The notes below the pieces were generated by a model that was given only the letters and a program-made list of their open reading frames with translations, ran no database searches and was not told the origin of the DNA. Both the position numbers and the translations under genes were made by a program. Shown piece by piece: positions 20,132-32,472 of a stretch of DNA of 64,000 nt. Numbering within the stretch: the first letter of the stretch is position 1; every line of letters begins with the position of its first letter. Source of the DNA: Glutinoglossum americanum (lineage: Eukaryota > Ascomycota > Geoglossomycetes > Geoglossales > Geoglossaceae); contig JAGHQL010000011.1 in NCBI GenBank assembly GCA_020080175.1, forward strand, positions 164,185 through 228,184, given 5' to 3'.

Positions 20132-21298
20132 ATGGCCTTTGAATACGTGGATGACCGGAGTGGTCTTCTCCACCCTCGCGACCTTCGCGATCCCATCATC
20201 GTCGGTGCGCGGCCGGTACGCCGCATGGCGGGTGATTCCTACTCGCGCAGGCTCTACTACTCCGGTACTGGCAACTACCTGTCTCCAGAGTACAGTGGGC
20301 TTCACCGATCTCGATCCACCGGTCCCCGTCCAGGGCTTCCACCGCCTGCGCCGGTGGTCATCAACGTCAAGGCGGACGAGCATCGAGGGAGGCCAATGAG
20401 CTTGTACGATGAGGATTACAGCTACGACGACCGCGATCGTAGCCCCACCGTTTCCTCGTACTCCCGCGGACGCTCCCCTCGGCGTTACCACACGCACTCG
20501 CGCCCACCGTCTGTCTCGTACTCTCACTCTCGCGACCACTCTCCATGTCGAACGCACGACGATACAGCCGAGGTCGAATTGATGAGAGAGAGACTCAAGA
20601 AATACGAGGAGGATAAGCGCCTGGAAGAAGAACAGAAGCGCATCAAAGATGAGCTACTACTCAAGGCGGCCAAAGAAGCGGAGGCGAAGCGAAAAGAAGA
20701 TCTCAGGCAGAAGGAGATCAAAGAGAAGGCGATCGAGGAGTTCAAGAAGAAGGAGCAGGAAAGGGTCGCGAAAGAGAAGAAGGAGAAGGAAGAGAGGGAG
20801 AAGGAGTATCAGGAACGGTATCGGAAAGACCTGGAGAAACTCGGCTTCACAAACAGAGACGTCGGCATGGTCGTCGGACGGGGAGGAGTCGACCTGAGCA
20901 AAACCACATACACCAAAATGGCCCGCCGCCACATCTCCATCGAGACCCTCCGAGTCTACGGCGTCCACTGGCAATTCGACGAGGTAAGCTGCGCACACCC
21001 CCCCCCCTCCCCCTCTCCCCCTTTTTTTTTTTTTTAACATTCCCCTCCCTCCTCTTCCCCGCCACCACTAACCCCCTTCCCCGCTCTCCAGGACCCCGAA
21101 TACGTAGTGATCAAACGCTGGGTTCCCGAAGCCGAACAGGAGATGTTCTGGGACCACACGCGCCGCCTCCGCGAGAGCCGCGCGAACGAGGAACGGCATC
21201 TCTTCATCCTCCGCGCGCAGGAGGAGGATCGCGCGAGGAGGATGTTGGAGGAAAAGAAGCCGAAGAAGAAGGTGGGGAAGAGGAGTGGGTTCTGGTGA
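20132..21298 (+). CDS. Charged coiled-coil fungal protein (DUF8035-like), 2 exons
   Basis: Exons 20132-20983 and 21092-21298. ATG 20132 starts MAFEYVDDRSG; a longer frame starting at 20090 is not needed. The N-terminal third is rich in Ser, Arg, Tyr and Pro (SYSRGRSPRRYHTHSRPPS), like an RS-type disordered region. Residues about 150-255 form one long charged helix of E, K, R repeats. A compact conserved C-terminal domain follows: KLGFTNRDVGMVV, TTYTKMARRHISIETLRVYG, then EYVVIKRWVPEAEQEMFWDHT, ending KKKVGKRSGFW. The intron contains C and T homopolymers. I recall such a C-terminal module as DUF8035 in Pezizomycotina; no function is known to me. Confidence 0.8.
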
Positions 21299-22388
21299 GC
21301 ACGGGTTCGGGTTTTGGGGGAGGGGGAGGTGGTGGATGGGGTAGATGGCTGTGATCTTTTTTCTTTATTTTTGTTTTTTTTTGGTTATTCTTTCAGCACT
21401 GCTTTTTGGGCTGGCATTAGGGCAAACTACCGATCTTAGGGCTCGGGTTGGGCTCCCGGCGACCCTGCAGCTACTCCTACCTACTCAACCACACCACGGT
21501 AGGACAATCATGTTCCCCCAATCCATCCTAGATCCACCTTTTTTTTTTTTCCTTTCTGTGTATGCGTGCCCACGGCGCTCCCACCACCGTCCGCCCACCA
21601 CCGCGATCCAACCGGAGGCTACCCGTCCCATCCGCATCCCTCGGGACACGCTTCTCTCTCTCCACTTCTCGCCATCTACCACTTCTTTTTTTTTTCCTTG
21701 TGGGGGGGGGAGGAGGGTGGGGATCACCAATCGGGTTTTCATTGTTATTATTTAGGGAGGGGGGGGAGGGGGGAAGAGAAAAGAAATAAGACATAATTTT
21801 AAAAAAAAAAAAAAAAAAAAAGCTTAAAAAAGGAGAAAGAGAAAAAAGAGAGCCCCTCCTTTTCCCACCAGGAACCCAAAAAAAAAAAGGCGCGGATTTT
21901 CATCTACCCTACATTCTTCTCTCCCACCGTGATTCTTCATTTGTTTGTTTACTTTGCTCTTCTACTCTCGCTCCGGATTCCCATATTTCATCGTCTCCCT
22001 ACCCAACCATTCTCTTCCGGTTTGGCGAACCGGGGGGATTTACTTGTCTCCCGTGTTTTTTTTATCGCCACGAAAACAAGTCTCGTTATAGAATTTCCAG
22101 ATTGGTGAGAAGACGGGGAGGGGGACTTTTTTTTTTTTTTTTTTAAATCATTACCATTAACTCTCTTCCCTCTATTTTTTTAATTTCCGTGGAGAGGGGG
22201 CGTAGAAGATGAAGAAGAAGAAGAAAAAAAAAAGATTCGTCTCAAATAAATCGAGAGGCGTGATGTGTTCCCGCAAGCCACCGTGAAAGACCAATGAACC
22301 GTTCCGCAGAACGAAGCGGGTCTCGCGACACTATACACACTCTATACATATGCTCAAACGAAACCAAAAACCCAGCACTCGTGCACCA
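21299..22388. other. 1.1 kb convergent gap rich in homopolymers
   Basis: 3' flank of the DUF8035-like gene and of HEM25 (convergent). Many A, T and G homopolymers, including about 21 A's near 21799-21819 and T tracts near 21540, 21686 and 22128. No coding signal; ORFs here are low-complexity shadows. Confidence 0.6.
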
Positions 22389-23655
22389 TCACAGCATATC
22401 CCCATCCGCATCCCCCCCCTTCCCGACCCACCCCCTCTCGGCCCTCCTAACCACCTCCTCGTAAACCGTCCAAACCAACGCCGAGCTGACAGCCTTCCTC
22501 CCCATCCTCAGCGCCAGCCCGTCGAACAGCGACCCGACGCCATCTTTCCTGACCATGAGGCCAGCCGCCTGCACCATATTCCTGTATTCCCTCGGGAGCA
22601 GCTGGATGCGGGTTTTGACGGCGTCGAAGGGGTTCGTGAGGGTGGTGGAGAGGGCTGCAGCGAGGATGGAGGAGAGGAAGTTTATCGAGGCTGAGGTCGA
22701 GGGGGCCATTAGGATGGTGGGGTGTGTTTCTGGTCCTTGCGGTAGCGACGTCGATATCGACGAAGAAGATGAAGGAGCACCACCCATCGACGCCAACAGA
22801 CTCAGCCTCCTCTTCGCCTGCTCGTAAAACAACACGTAAAGCCCCGCGTAAGGCGCATCCCTCACAGCCGTAGCCCCAAAGCCCTTGAAGAAGCCCCTAA
22901 CCCCCTCCTCGCGTATGATGCTCGTCGACGCATCCCAGAGCGACCGGTACGCGTAGTAATTAGACTCATACCTCACCTTGATGACCGTAACCGGCATCAT
23001 CACAAACCCCACCGACGCCCTCGCCACCGCCCCCGTCACGAGGTTCGCGGTATTCGACACCGTCGGCAACGCAGACGAATGACCCACTGCCGCCGTCGTC
23101 GACCGCCCCCTCGCATCACCACCATCACCACCATCACCACCACCACCACCACCACCACCACCGCCGCCACCGCCGGCGGCTGTCACAGCCCCCCCCCCCC
23201 AACTGCCAGGCAACGCGAATAGCCTCGACCGGGCAACATACTGCCTCAGCGCGTTAAGCCCCGAAAAATACAGCGCGCTCCCGACGCCCGTCCGGAGCGC
23301 TGACGGGAGCGTGCCCCTCCACAGCTGCCTGAGCGGGTGGGGCCCCCCGGCGATCTCGCGGACGGTGCCGACTATGGAGTTGGCGTGGGATTGTTGCACG
23401 CGGGTTTTGAGCAGGTCAGCGGGCTGGAGGAGCACGGCTGAGAGGAGGCCCGAGCCGAGGCCGGCGACGAAATGGAAGGCTGTTTGGTGGGGGGGGGGGG
23501 AAGTGTGAGTATGCGTTTGACTGGTTATTGCCTGATTGGGGGCGGGTGAGGGGGAGGCGGACAGTTGGGGTTGTCTTGAGTCATGGTAGAGCCGGTGTCA
23601 TGGTGGCTGACTTACTTGGAGACGACGGTCGCTGTGGCCGGCTGTTGTTGGACAT
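22389..23655 (-). CDS. HEM25: Mitochondrial glycine transporter HEM25 / SLC25A38, 2 exons
   Basis: Mitochondrial inner-membrane carrier that imports glycine for heme synthesis. Exons 23655-23616 ([13 protein letters not shown]) and 23479-22389; 1131 bases, 376 aa. Three carrier repeats are visible: [55 protein letters not shown]; and [26 protein letters not shown]. Signature motifs [16 protein letters not shown] and PFDAVKTR are intact. Between repeats 1 and 2 sits a run of about twelve Gly followed by GGDGGDARG, coded by a CCN/CAC microsatellite at about 23117-23200, plus a Ser/Pro-rich insert between repeats 2 and 3. These inserts make it longer than the usual ~300-330 aa. The substrate is inferred from family resemblance. 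Confidence 0.88.
23115..23205. repeat. Coding microsatellite (ACC/CAT-rich) with C-run inside HEM25
   Basis: CATCAC-CAC type trinucleotides followed by CCGCCG and a run of C's at about 23190-23200, read on the minus strand as poly-glycine. Confidence 0.8.
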
Positions 23656-24099
23656 TCCAACGAACAAACAAATCCTCCTCCTCCTCCTCCACTTCCTGGG
23701 AAGATACTATGTCGTGTAGGTTATGTGAGGCTGTTGTGCGTAGGCATTCTCGGGGCCGGTGATGGGAAAAGGCAACCGAAAATACTTCGTTTTCCTCGTC
23801 TGAGGTCATCGGTCATCCATCGCAGGTTGGGCGCGTCGCCGGTAGCGACCAAAAGTTATTCCGCTTCATCTTGACTGGTTCGAGCGTCTGAACTTCGTTT
23901 TCTCAGCCTTCTCACATGATCTATACTATATTCAATGCTACGCTTCGCTCTCCGTAATGATACATTTTGATAACAACCTGGACTGGGACAACCCTCGCAT
24001 TCTGTGGCAGTCGTGCATGATCTAATTCGTGGATAGGGCCGTGATGATCACAGCAATCACAACACCCTTTCTCTATAAATGCACATCCCTATCTAATGC
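23656..24099. other. Intergenic, HEM25 promoter and TRAPPC11 3' flank
   Basis: About 440 bases; a CTC-rich stretch at 23669-23690. No coding signal. Confidence 0.5.
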
Positions 24100-27000
24100 T
24101 CAACCGTCGGCATCAACCCAGACTAAGATACCTGTCTTGTCCGTTCTCATACCCTCCGTAGCGCTCACCCGTAGCGTCTTATTGAAGTATCGGTCCACCA
24201 CCTTCAGCTGGGGTTGAATCCATGCCCCTCTCACGCTGGGCAGTAGGTTGAAGTGAATCGTATGCCGGCTGATGGGGAGGATCTGTAGCGAGCTGAGTTT
24301 GGGCCCGCTAAAAGCGAACTCGTCGTTCGCTTCCATCGTGATGTTGAACGTCAGCAGGTGCATTGTCGGATTCTCAATGGTAAAATCCAGGTGTATCAGT
24401 GATGGGATGGCCGAGGAGTAGCGCGTTGAGGCCAATACACGTGGTTCGCTGCTGGGGACGAGCAGACGGGGTACCGCGAGTGTGCTCGTGTTGAGTTCAG
24501 CCCCTTCCTCCTTCCTTCTCCAGTGAATGCTGAGAGCTAGATCGAGGGTGGCCGACCGCCGGTCTTCTAGGCTAAACTTTTTGATGTCGAGAAGAAACCG
24601 CGCCTCTTCGATCTCACTGGGCGAAATCTCCAATGCCCTGGCTTTGTCTAGGTCCTCATGCGCGATAGAGCAAGTAACACCACCGTTTACACCGAGTACT
24701 GGTAGGTCCACCCTCTCGATGATCAAGCTCTCTACGGCGAACGAGGCCATCCTCGCGGTCAGGCACCACTTCTGTGCAATTCCAGATGCAGTTGTGGGTC
24801 CCTTGCCATCGCCGTTTTCAGGCTCCAAGACGTCGCCGATTCTGAAATAGGTCGGCCATCGGTCTGGGTGGACCCGAGGCGAGAAATCATAATTAGCCTC
24901 GAAAGGCCCGACCACGGGTAGATTGATCGTGAGCGTTTTGGATATGGGCGTGTCCAGGTCAGACAAAAGATGGTAGAGAACTCTTAGTTCCAGGATGTAA
25001 TCCGCAGTGACAGATGTAGTGTGGAATGAAAACGTCTCCACCGTCTTTGCGGATGGGACGAGTTTCCCAATTACGTGACCTGGGAGGGAGATAACTGATA
25101 ACTCATCCAATCTTGCTTCTGAATCCTCTAACTCCTTCTCCCTAGGCGGCGCTTCGGACTGTTGAGTCCAGGACAGTGTTGGAGCCATTTCAAAATCCCC
25201 CAGAATCCGCACTTCTAGAGATGCCTCTGTCTCCCCGTCCTCTTCGTTGACGACCTCGACGTTTACGACGACCCTCTCATTGGTGTAGATCTGTTTTTTC
25301 ATGTCCAAAACCCTAATTTGCATCTTGGGTGGCTTTGGGAGGATTTTTACAACTCCAGTTCGCTCTCTGCCTAGTCTCTTCTTCCTCAAGACACCTTGGT
25401 TTTCCGTCCACCAAACACCTGTGCTGTCATTTTCATTGAAAGCTAGGACGTAGTCAACATCAAATAGATTTGCAGCCATCGAGAACGTAGTAGAAACGAC
25501 CCTTGCATCGCCTGCTTCCCGTAACATGGCCGCAAAACTAAAGATTTTGGCCTGGCCAGGGTGAAAAGTTAGGTCTGTGTAGCCAACTAGGTAGGTTTTC
25601 CCGGGAGAGTGTTGAGACCCCGCTGTCAACGGGGAATCGTTTGAAGGAATGGCATCGCGGAGCGTAACCTCCACGAGTTTGAGGGATTTCCCGGCCGTGC
25701 TCGCGGACGCTGATGGGGTTCTGTGACGCAGGAAGACTGTCTTCAGACCCCCATCATAGGAGAGCCTTATCTCAGATAATACCACTGGTAAAGATCCTGC
25801 TTGGGCGCTTGACGTGACGACTAGTTGCGAAGCTAGTAGGTCGCCAACGTGACTTTCGGCGTTCTTGAAAGCATAATTCGCTGATACTGGCAGATGATGA
25901 GTATCTGTTGGGTAAAAAGTTCAGGCAATAAATCCGAAACTGGCCTCACTTACAGAAAGATATGACGTCACCCGCTCTTAAAACGACGGTAGGCTTGGAC
26001 TTCACAGTCTCCAGACCATCCAAGCATTTGGCAAGATTATATTGCCATGCAGGCCTTGGAGCGAAGCCTAAAGCGCTAATTAGTACCACCACTGCAACTC
26101 GGGATACCGATGACGTGGTGAACCACGCTCAACGTTCGGAACCGAATATTGGTAATGGAAAGGGGGGTAGCGCGCTCACAATTGCTCATTAGTTCCCACT
26201 CGGGGCCAATTACATGTCCCCCGTCGCCAACGTGGCTGGCACATTCTCTAGTAGCCCACCCGACGACAGCGACAAGGTCTAGCCAACCTTCTTTTCTCCA
26301 GCTCATTCCTGTCCAGAGAGGCCGCAGAATCTTCAGTGCACTACCCCAGCTACCTGCTCTCATCTCTTCCTGTGCTAGCTCGAGCTTCAACCGTTCTATT
26401 GTCCGGGTCTGGCCTCTTTGTTCGAACTCGCGGATAGTGCGACGTATCGATTCCAATATCAGGCCGGAATGGTCAACACCAACTTGGGGGGAGAGAGGGT
26501 ATTCGATGGACGGCTCAGGGCAGAGATAAGTATCGTATATATTGGCCCTCCCTGATGGCCGTGGTTGTTCAGGCGGTTTCCTATCCTCATCTGGGATTGC
26601 CTCTGCAAGAACGCGGCGTTCATACAAATGTCTGGTCGCTATATTGAACCAGTAGCCCGGGTGGTGGAGCAGTTCCCAAGGAGGTAACCGCTCGCCGACG
26701 GGAAATGCCTTCTCTGGAGGCGAATAAATTGACGGGGCTAAAGTAACCTCAGCCCCTTTCGGTATATTCGTTATATTAAAGATGGGCAACTCCGACTTCT
26801 GGATCAGCTCTGCCATGATTGTTGCCCATCTCGACTCCCAAGCCTCCCATCCATAATTTACAGATCCCTTGCCTCTTCGGTCAACCAGGTCCCGCATTCG
26901 GTCACGGTGTGCCCGCCATCTTCGAGATGCGGAGGTAGTTTGACCATTCCAAAGTAGGCACCGTAGGATGCGGATTGCGATTGCATCTGCCAGGAGCCTC

Positions 27001-28180
27001 GCTTCGTTCCACCTTGGACTCCAGCTCGCTATTGATTCGAATACATCCTGCCCAAGTAACCCCTCGTATGCTCCCTCGAAATTACGGCCAGCTGCATCCA
27101 TCTCCTGCCTGAACTCCGCAAGAACTCCGAGCTTGAACTCGTATCGCACATTCCAGCCATGGATAGCTAGTGTTTGGGAAGTGCCGGATGTGGGCGGCGC
27201 TGTCGGTAGGGGGATTGCACCGCGGTTGCGCTTTCGGCGAGAGTGTTTCGATAGGTCGCGGTAGTACTCAATGCATAGAGGTTGTAGCGTGGAGAAAAGG
27301 CTTTGGACGAACGCCCGAAGTTCGACAGGCGACAAGTTAGGGGGGAGGAAGAAAAGCGAATTCTTAGGATCCAGCCCCGTCGCTTTACGAACGTTTGCAA
27401 GACGTTCGTCAATATCTGGCGCCTCTAGAATTGACTTTTCGCTCAAGATAACAGCCACAAAGCGAGTCTTATAGGATGAAGCTGCAAAGATCTTTTTGAT
27501 ATCGTTGATTTCTGTTTTCAGTTGGTTATCGTGTAGAGTGCTGAGGTTTGCATCCGCCGTCAGTGTGAAGAAGGAAATGAAAACCGACGGAAGGAGGTGT
27601 TGATGCTTTGTCACCCATAGCGGTGACATAACACCATCCGGGAAGAGTGCAGAGCTAGGGGACAGCGGAGACAGTGGCGAATGGAGCTCCCGTGGGGTAG
27701 AAGCCGCGCTGGGGGTCGACGCTGGGGAAAACCCGGGTGGAGGACTCGCCTTGCGAGGGGGGAAGATAATATCCTGTTGAAGTGGGCAGTCAGCAGGCAG
27801 GTTATGTAGCAGACATGCCCAGTGTGAGGCTTGATTCTTGGCATGTAGATAGCCCACACAGATTCCGAGAGGACATAAAAAGGGCCCTGACCTACCCTCC
27901 CAACGACCTTCACGCGGAACCGTATTGATCCCACCGCATCCTTGAATGTCCTAGAGCTCCAAGGACTGTGACTAGCGTCAACTTCCAGAAAACAACGAAG
28001 TAGCGGGTCTGCGCTAGGAGAGGTAACTAGTGGTAATTCAGACGAAATCCGGACGCCGTTCTCCTGAAGCAATGGATACTCATACGAGGCTAGCTCTTGA
28101 TCCTGTGACGATGACGCCAGACCTGAGAGCACAACCAGCGGGAGGTTGTGGACCAGGTAGTCAGCAGGGTATACGTCCAT
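24100..28180 (-). CDS. TRAPPC11-type trafficking protein (foie-gras and gryzun domains)
   Basis: Subunit of the TRAPP III-type tethering complex acting in ER-Golgi traffic and autophagy; known in filamentous fungi and animals but absent from S. cerevisiae. ATG 28180 starts MDVYPADYLVHNLP. A donor near 27891 joins VKVVGR to NQASHWACLLHNL. The foie-gras domain is clear (HGWNVRYEFKLGVLAEF, QEMDAAGRNFEGAYEGLLG, WNEARLLADAIAIRILRCLL). A further intron near 26175 leads into SALGFAPRPAWQYNLAKC and then, after GTAAGT near 25955, to the C-terminal beta-rich part. The gryzun-like end is YFNKTLRVSATEGMRTDKTG with ILVWVDADG at the stop. The N-terminal region after LLHNL has a Ser/Pro-rich insert. Exon edges other than these are approximate. 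Confidence 0.88.
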
Positions 28181-28679
28181 AGTCTAGGACTTGTTTGAGC
28201 AAACAGGGAACAGCAGCTGATGACGGAGGATCTGTTCAATTCTTTCATTCATGCGTTCGACCGTTTGACCATGGTGAACTTATTGCCGGGTAGCAAGACG
28301 TGGTTGATAGACGGCACGCCGCCCTTAACTTTGGGGGCTACATGTACCACCACCTCATAGCATGCTTTACCGACAACCCCGTGATTAAAAGCGGCAGGAA
28401 CAGGTCCGAATCCTACTATGCAGTAAGCTGTGAACCGGGATTGTGCGACTTTGCCTTCACCTTCACCCACTTCGACCCTCTACCTTAGAATATATATCAG
28501 CCAGACTCTCGGATAGCGCACCAGCAGACACGAACTTGGCCTTCACAGCCCTCGCCTGTGCTCTACCTTCAACATTCTTGCCTGTGCTTGCTCGTCCAAG
28601 ACAGGCTCTATAGATCTCAGCTGAGCTGTCTAACTCCTAACTCTGTGGCGTGACCTTACACGCCGCGAACTTGATCGTT
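28181..28679. promoter_or_regulatory. Divergent intergenic region, TRAPPC11 / RXT2
   Basis: 499 bases between divergent ATGs. A minus-strand ORF at 28249-28470 lacks an ATG. TATATA at about 28489 could serve RXT2. Confidence 0.45.
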
Positions 28680-30565
28680 ATGGCAGACCGAGCGTACGTA
28701 ATGGACACAATTCACAGCATGAATAAAACCATCAACAGAAGACATGATGGTAAGGTCCCTTGCACCCAAGAGTGCGCTTAATCCTGTGGAGTCTGCTTTC
28801 TTAGAACTAGGCCCCTCGTGTGAACACAAAAAAGCACAGCGTTGCTGATACTCGAGTCTAACCTCCAGGGTCAGATTCTGAAGAGGCGATCAACGCACCG
28901 TCCAATCGCGGTAATAAGCTTAAGCGCAAAGCCATTTTCGTCCATGAGGGTCAGGCGGATCTACCGAGCGGACCTAAGACCTACAGGGAGGTGATAAATT
29001 CTGATAAAAGAGTCAGGCTGTTGAGGTGGCAGGGCCGCTGATGTGTGGATACAGGAAATTGAACATGCCGGATACAAGCGATATATTCTTTCTCGAAACC
29101 CGCCGCGTTTAGATGAGGACGGAGATGAATTGGAAGATGACGAGATAGATGAGGAAGCGGATGCCGCTGCAAAAGCAGAAAATGTGTACGGGGAAATCAG
29201 GGTGGAGGGTGAGTGTGTAGAATCTTCTTAAAAATGCGTGTCTACGTTGTCTTCCTATTCAAATTTGCTGGTTTCGGGGCAAGAGCGCACCAGCTCCCTA
29301 ACACCTCAACAAGTCCTCCACAACTCCCTTCTGAGCTCCAGACACACCAATTGCTATACATATCTCAAACTTACACTCATTCTTTAGAGGTTCTTGCGCC
29401 GTTAACCTCCGCCGCCGACCTTCCCAATCATCCTAGTCTCTCATTCCCATTCCTTTCAAAGACTCTGCCAGAGTTGGCAAAACAGGCATCAGATATGGTC
29501 CATCGGGAAAAAGCATCGCTGTGGAAGGCGAAGCAGCTGTTAATGAAGTTTCGCGGTGATGAGGATTGGGCGCCTTGCGGTATGATGGAGACGGATAACG
29601 ACATCGCGCTCTTCGGGCCAATCGGATTCGAGACGCTCAGCGTTGAACCCAGATCTCAACGGGTGATGAGTGCCGTTGGTGGGTCGGAAGGACTTGGCCA
29701 TAGGCCCAAGAATGTCAAGCACAGTTCTGGCGACGGGGCAAGCGACCAAAGCCCGGCAGCCCTGGATAAGGATGGTAGAGAGATTAGGGTTTACGAAAAT
29801 GGACCCGAAGATGGCACGATGGTAGACGCGCCGTGTGGAGGTGCTGCAACACATAAGGGCCGCGCAACCAACCCGGACGGACCACGGGATGGAGTTATGA
29901 ATGATAGTAGGGATATCGCAAGCGAGCAAAACCCAGACTCTAACGTGCCTAACGCCGGTACTACTGGTTTGGGTATAGATATCGGGCATCCGGACGGAAA
30001 TGGCGAACCTGCGCAAAGGAGCAAGATCCCCGCGGCAGATAGCACTCCCAGAGACCAAACTCCGGCTGCGGAACTCGACGTTGAGGCCGAGGAAGAGTCA
30101 TCGCAACCGCCCCTCCACCGCATGACCACTCGTGCCCAAGCTCTCGCAACCGCCTCCAATACACCACCTCGCTCCCGCTCCATTTCGCCCACACCCAACT
30201 CGCCCCCCACATGGGTCCACCCATTCTTCCTAGTCCCCGAGTCCGCGGTACCAGACTGGAACTTCGGGCTCCCCCCGGCTGAGGCCGCCGACACGCGACG
30301 GCTGCTGCTGCTCTACGTGCAAAAGCAGGAAGAAGTCTGCCGCGGCGCAGAGCAGCTCCGCGACGGCTTGCTGAAGGCCAACCGGAAGAGAAAAGAGGTG
30401 TGGAAGTGGGCGAAGGCTGAGGCGCATGTCGCAGAGATGAGCGATGGGGAGGACTGGTACGATAAGTCGGAGTGGGGACTGGAGGAGGATTTGAAGAAGG
30501 GTAAGGAGGAGGAGGACGATGATGGTGGTAAGGAAGGCAAGAAGACGAGGGGGAGGAGGGCGTAG
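28680..30565 (+). CDS. RXT2: RXT2, subunit of the Rpd3L histone deacetylase complex, 4 exons
   Basis: Nuclear co-repressor subunit of the large Rpd3/Sin3 deacetylase complex. Exons 28680-28749, 28869-28990, 29055-29208, 29388-30565 total 1524 bases (507 aa). The conserved RXT2 N-terminal domain is seen as DSEEAINAPSNRGNKLKRKA, then EHAGYKRYILSRNPPRLDED, an acidic stretch, then EEVLAPLTSAADLPNHPSLS and MVHREKASLWKAKQLLMKF with FRGDEDWAPCG. The C-terminal half is low-complexity, with a Thr/Ser/Pro stretch (PPRSRSISPTPNSPPTWVHP) followed by FGLPPAEAADTRRLLLLYVQ, and ends in a basic GKKTRGRRA tail. The gene shares its upstream region with TRAPPC11 and converges on OPI3. Confidence 0.9.
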
Positions 30566-31032
30566 GGGCTGAAAGAGGCGGCCTTTGTAATATTGTCGTT
30601 GTTTGAGCTGTTTAGAGTTTCGAAGGGCTCTAGCCCCCGAACCCTGGGAGCTCGGGGGATCTGGCTGGCATCACTACTTCTCTACGTTGACGGGCCGATC
30701 CTTCCCATTCTGTGTGTACACTACGATCGACACGAGCACGAGCATGACGAGAGCCGCACGAGACGAATAAATGCGGCTCGCTTCTTTTTGCTTAGATATA
30801 TGATTATGGGGCGCAAATAGAGAAGGATATCACACTGTACATACCACCGCACAACCCTATAAGATCATCATCGCCATTATCATCATGCATAGTAGTTGAA
30901 TTCTTGCAACGCCAGCCCGCTCATCTAGATGTTAAATCTACGTGATGCCGCTCGACATTTCTGCACCACGATCATCCTATCTCTGCCTCATGCGCTTATA
31001 CCACCCAATACAATATACTCCGTGTACCTCGT
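30566..31032. other. Convergent gap RXT2 / OPI3
   Basis: 467 bases of 3' flanks. No gene is supported. Confidence 0.5.
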
Positions 31033-32151
31033 CTAAGAAGTCTTCTTCCCCTTCGCCCTTCCCCTCTCCCTCTTGGCATAGATAGCCGCGGTAAACGGAC
31101 TATCCCAGTCAGCAAACTAGACTCCTAGGGAAACCCCCGCGATCCCATAAAAACGGGAGAAAGAGGGAAGAAGAAAAAAGAAAAGAAAAGCTTACTCTTC
31201 GAAACTCAAAGCGAGAAGATACACAACCAGCACCTCAACCGTCAACACAACCCCCGCCGGCTTCCCAAACCAAACCGCCGTCCCGAGAAACGACATGGTG
31301 GATCCGTAGTACATGGGCGCGCCCGTGATATTGAACGGAAAAGCCGTGATCCGCGCCTCCATGAGGATCCCGAAGTAATCCCCTAGATACGTCCCCGTGA
31401 ACCCTAGCGCCCACATGCTGCTTAGCACTAGGGTGTTCCCGGTGGCCAGGAGGCTGTACGCGACGTAGTCCGCGAGCTGGGTGTCCAGGAGCGGGTGGGA
31501 GGGTTGGTTTCGTAGCGCGCGCTCGAAGCTGATAATGCGCGTTAGCTGTTGGCGCTGTGGGTTGGGCCAGGGGGAGGGGGGTAATACAGCCAGTCCCGGA
31601 AGATCCCAATCGCGAAGATCACGAACGCTAGGCCGTAGCATGCGTATCGCGAGTTCCCGCGGAAGAGCCTCGTTAGGAGTTTGTTGTGGTATTCTAACTC
31701 CTCGCGCGCGCGCGCACGGCGTCTCCATCAATAATCAATCAACACACGCCAGTAAGGGAAAAAACCCCAAGTAGGGATTTTTTCAATCTCTGAGTGGGTG
31801 TGGAGGTGCGTGGATATCTATTACCTTGACGAGCAGCGATACTACGTTCACCATGGTTCAGTCAGTCAAGTTTTATGTGTGTGCTTGTGTGTGTGTGTGC
31901 GGTGGCCGATGTAGAGGCGGCGGGAAGGGGTTTCTTACTTCCAGAAGATGGGGTTGAATGCTATCGAAGCCGCCGAGACTATGGTTGTGCGGATAGGGAG
32001 GTTGTCAGCTATGGTGGTGTTCTGGTGTCTAGGTTCCACGGAGAGAGGCGTGCGTGTGGGTGGGGCAATTGGTGCGTGTAAAGTACCTACCCAGGAGGGA
32101 TTTCTGGTTGAGGTCTATCAGGGAGCTGAGCGGGGTTTGTAGGAGCGACAT
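31033..32151 (-). CDS. OPI3: Phospholipid methyltransferase OPI3 (PEMT/PLMT), 6 exons
   Basis: ER membrane enzyme making the last two SAM-dependent methylations from phosphatidyl-monomethylethanolamine to phosphatidylcholine. Minus-strand exons: 32151-32091, 32008-31939, 31841-31825, 31693-31588, 31528-31196, 31099-31033; 654 bases, 217 aa, normal length. Start MSLLQTPLSSLIDLNQKSLL. Conserved blocks: FNPIFWNIAARQEYHNKLLT, SRYACYGLAFVIFAIGIFRD, WLFERALRNQPSHPLL, FTGTYLGDYFGILMEARITA, NITGAPMYYGSTMSFLGTAV, and tail SFEDPFTAAIYAKRERGRAK. Three to four membrane helices. Exon 3 is only 17 bases and codes for the centre of IAARQE. Without that exon and the small introns the frame breaks, so a simple ORF search shows only the C-terminal part. 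Confidence 0.93.
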
Positions 32152-32472
32152 TGTTACGAGGAGAGAAAGGAGGATAGAGAGAGTGGAGTTGAAAGGCGAC
32201 GATGGATTCTGGGTTTGGATGAGACAACTATTTTCCTGGGGTTTTATAGATCGGCGGGAGTAAGCGAGGGTCAGCGACGTCGGCTTTTTTTATCAACAGG
32301 GGGATTGATTCCTCTGGACCCGAACTTATGGGTGCCGGTAATGCTCTGAGTGTTGGGCTTTTGTGGTATTGGGGTAAGTAAAACGGAGAGTCGAGGCATT
32401 CGAGGATATAACTATTCATCAAATATCCCCAATTTATCTTTTCTAAAGACAATTGGTCTAATGTGAAGGGAG
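32152..32472. other. Intergenic, OPI3 promoter
   Basis: About 320 bases between the OPI3 start and the homogentisate dioxygenase stop, both minus strand. TTTTATAGA at about 32242-32250 is on the plus strand; on the minus strand I see no clear TATA box. Confidence 0.4.

Noticed and set aside
28249-28470. Minus-strand 73-codon ORF in the TRAPPC11/RXT2 promoter
   Set aside because: No ATG; a stop lies just upstream; would need an unseen exon. Sequence is not of a known family.
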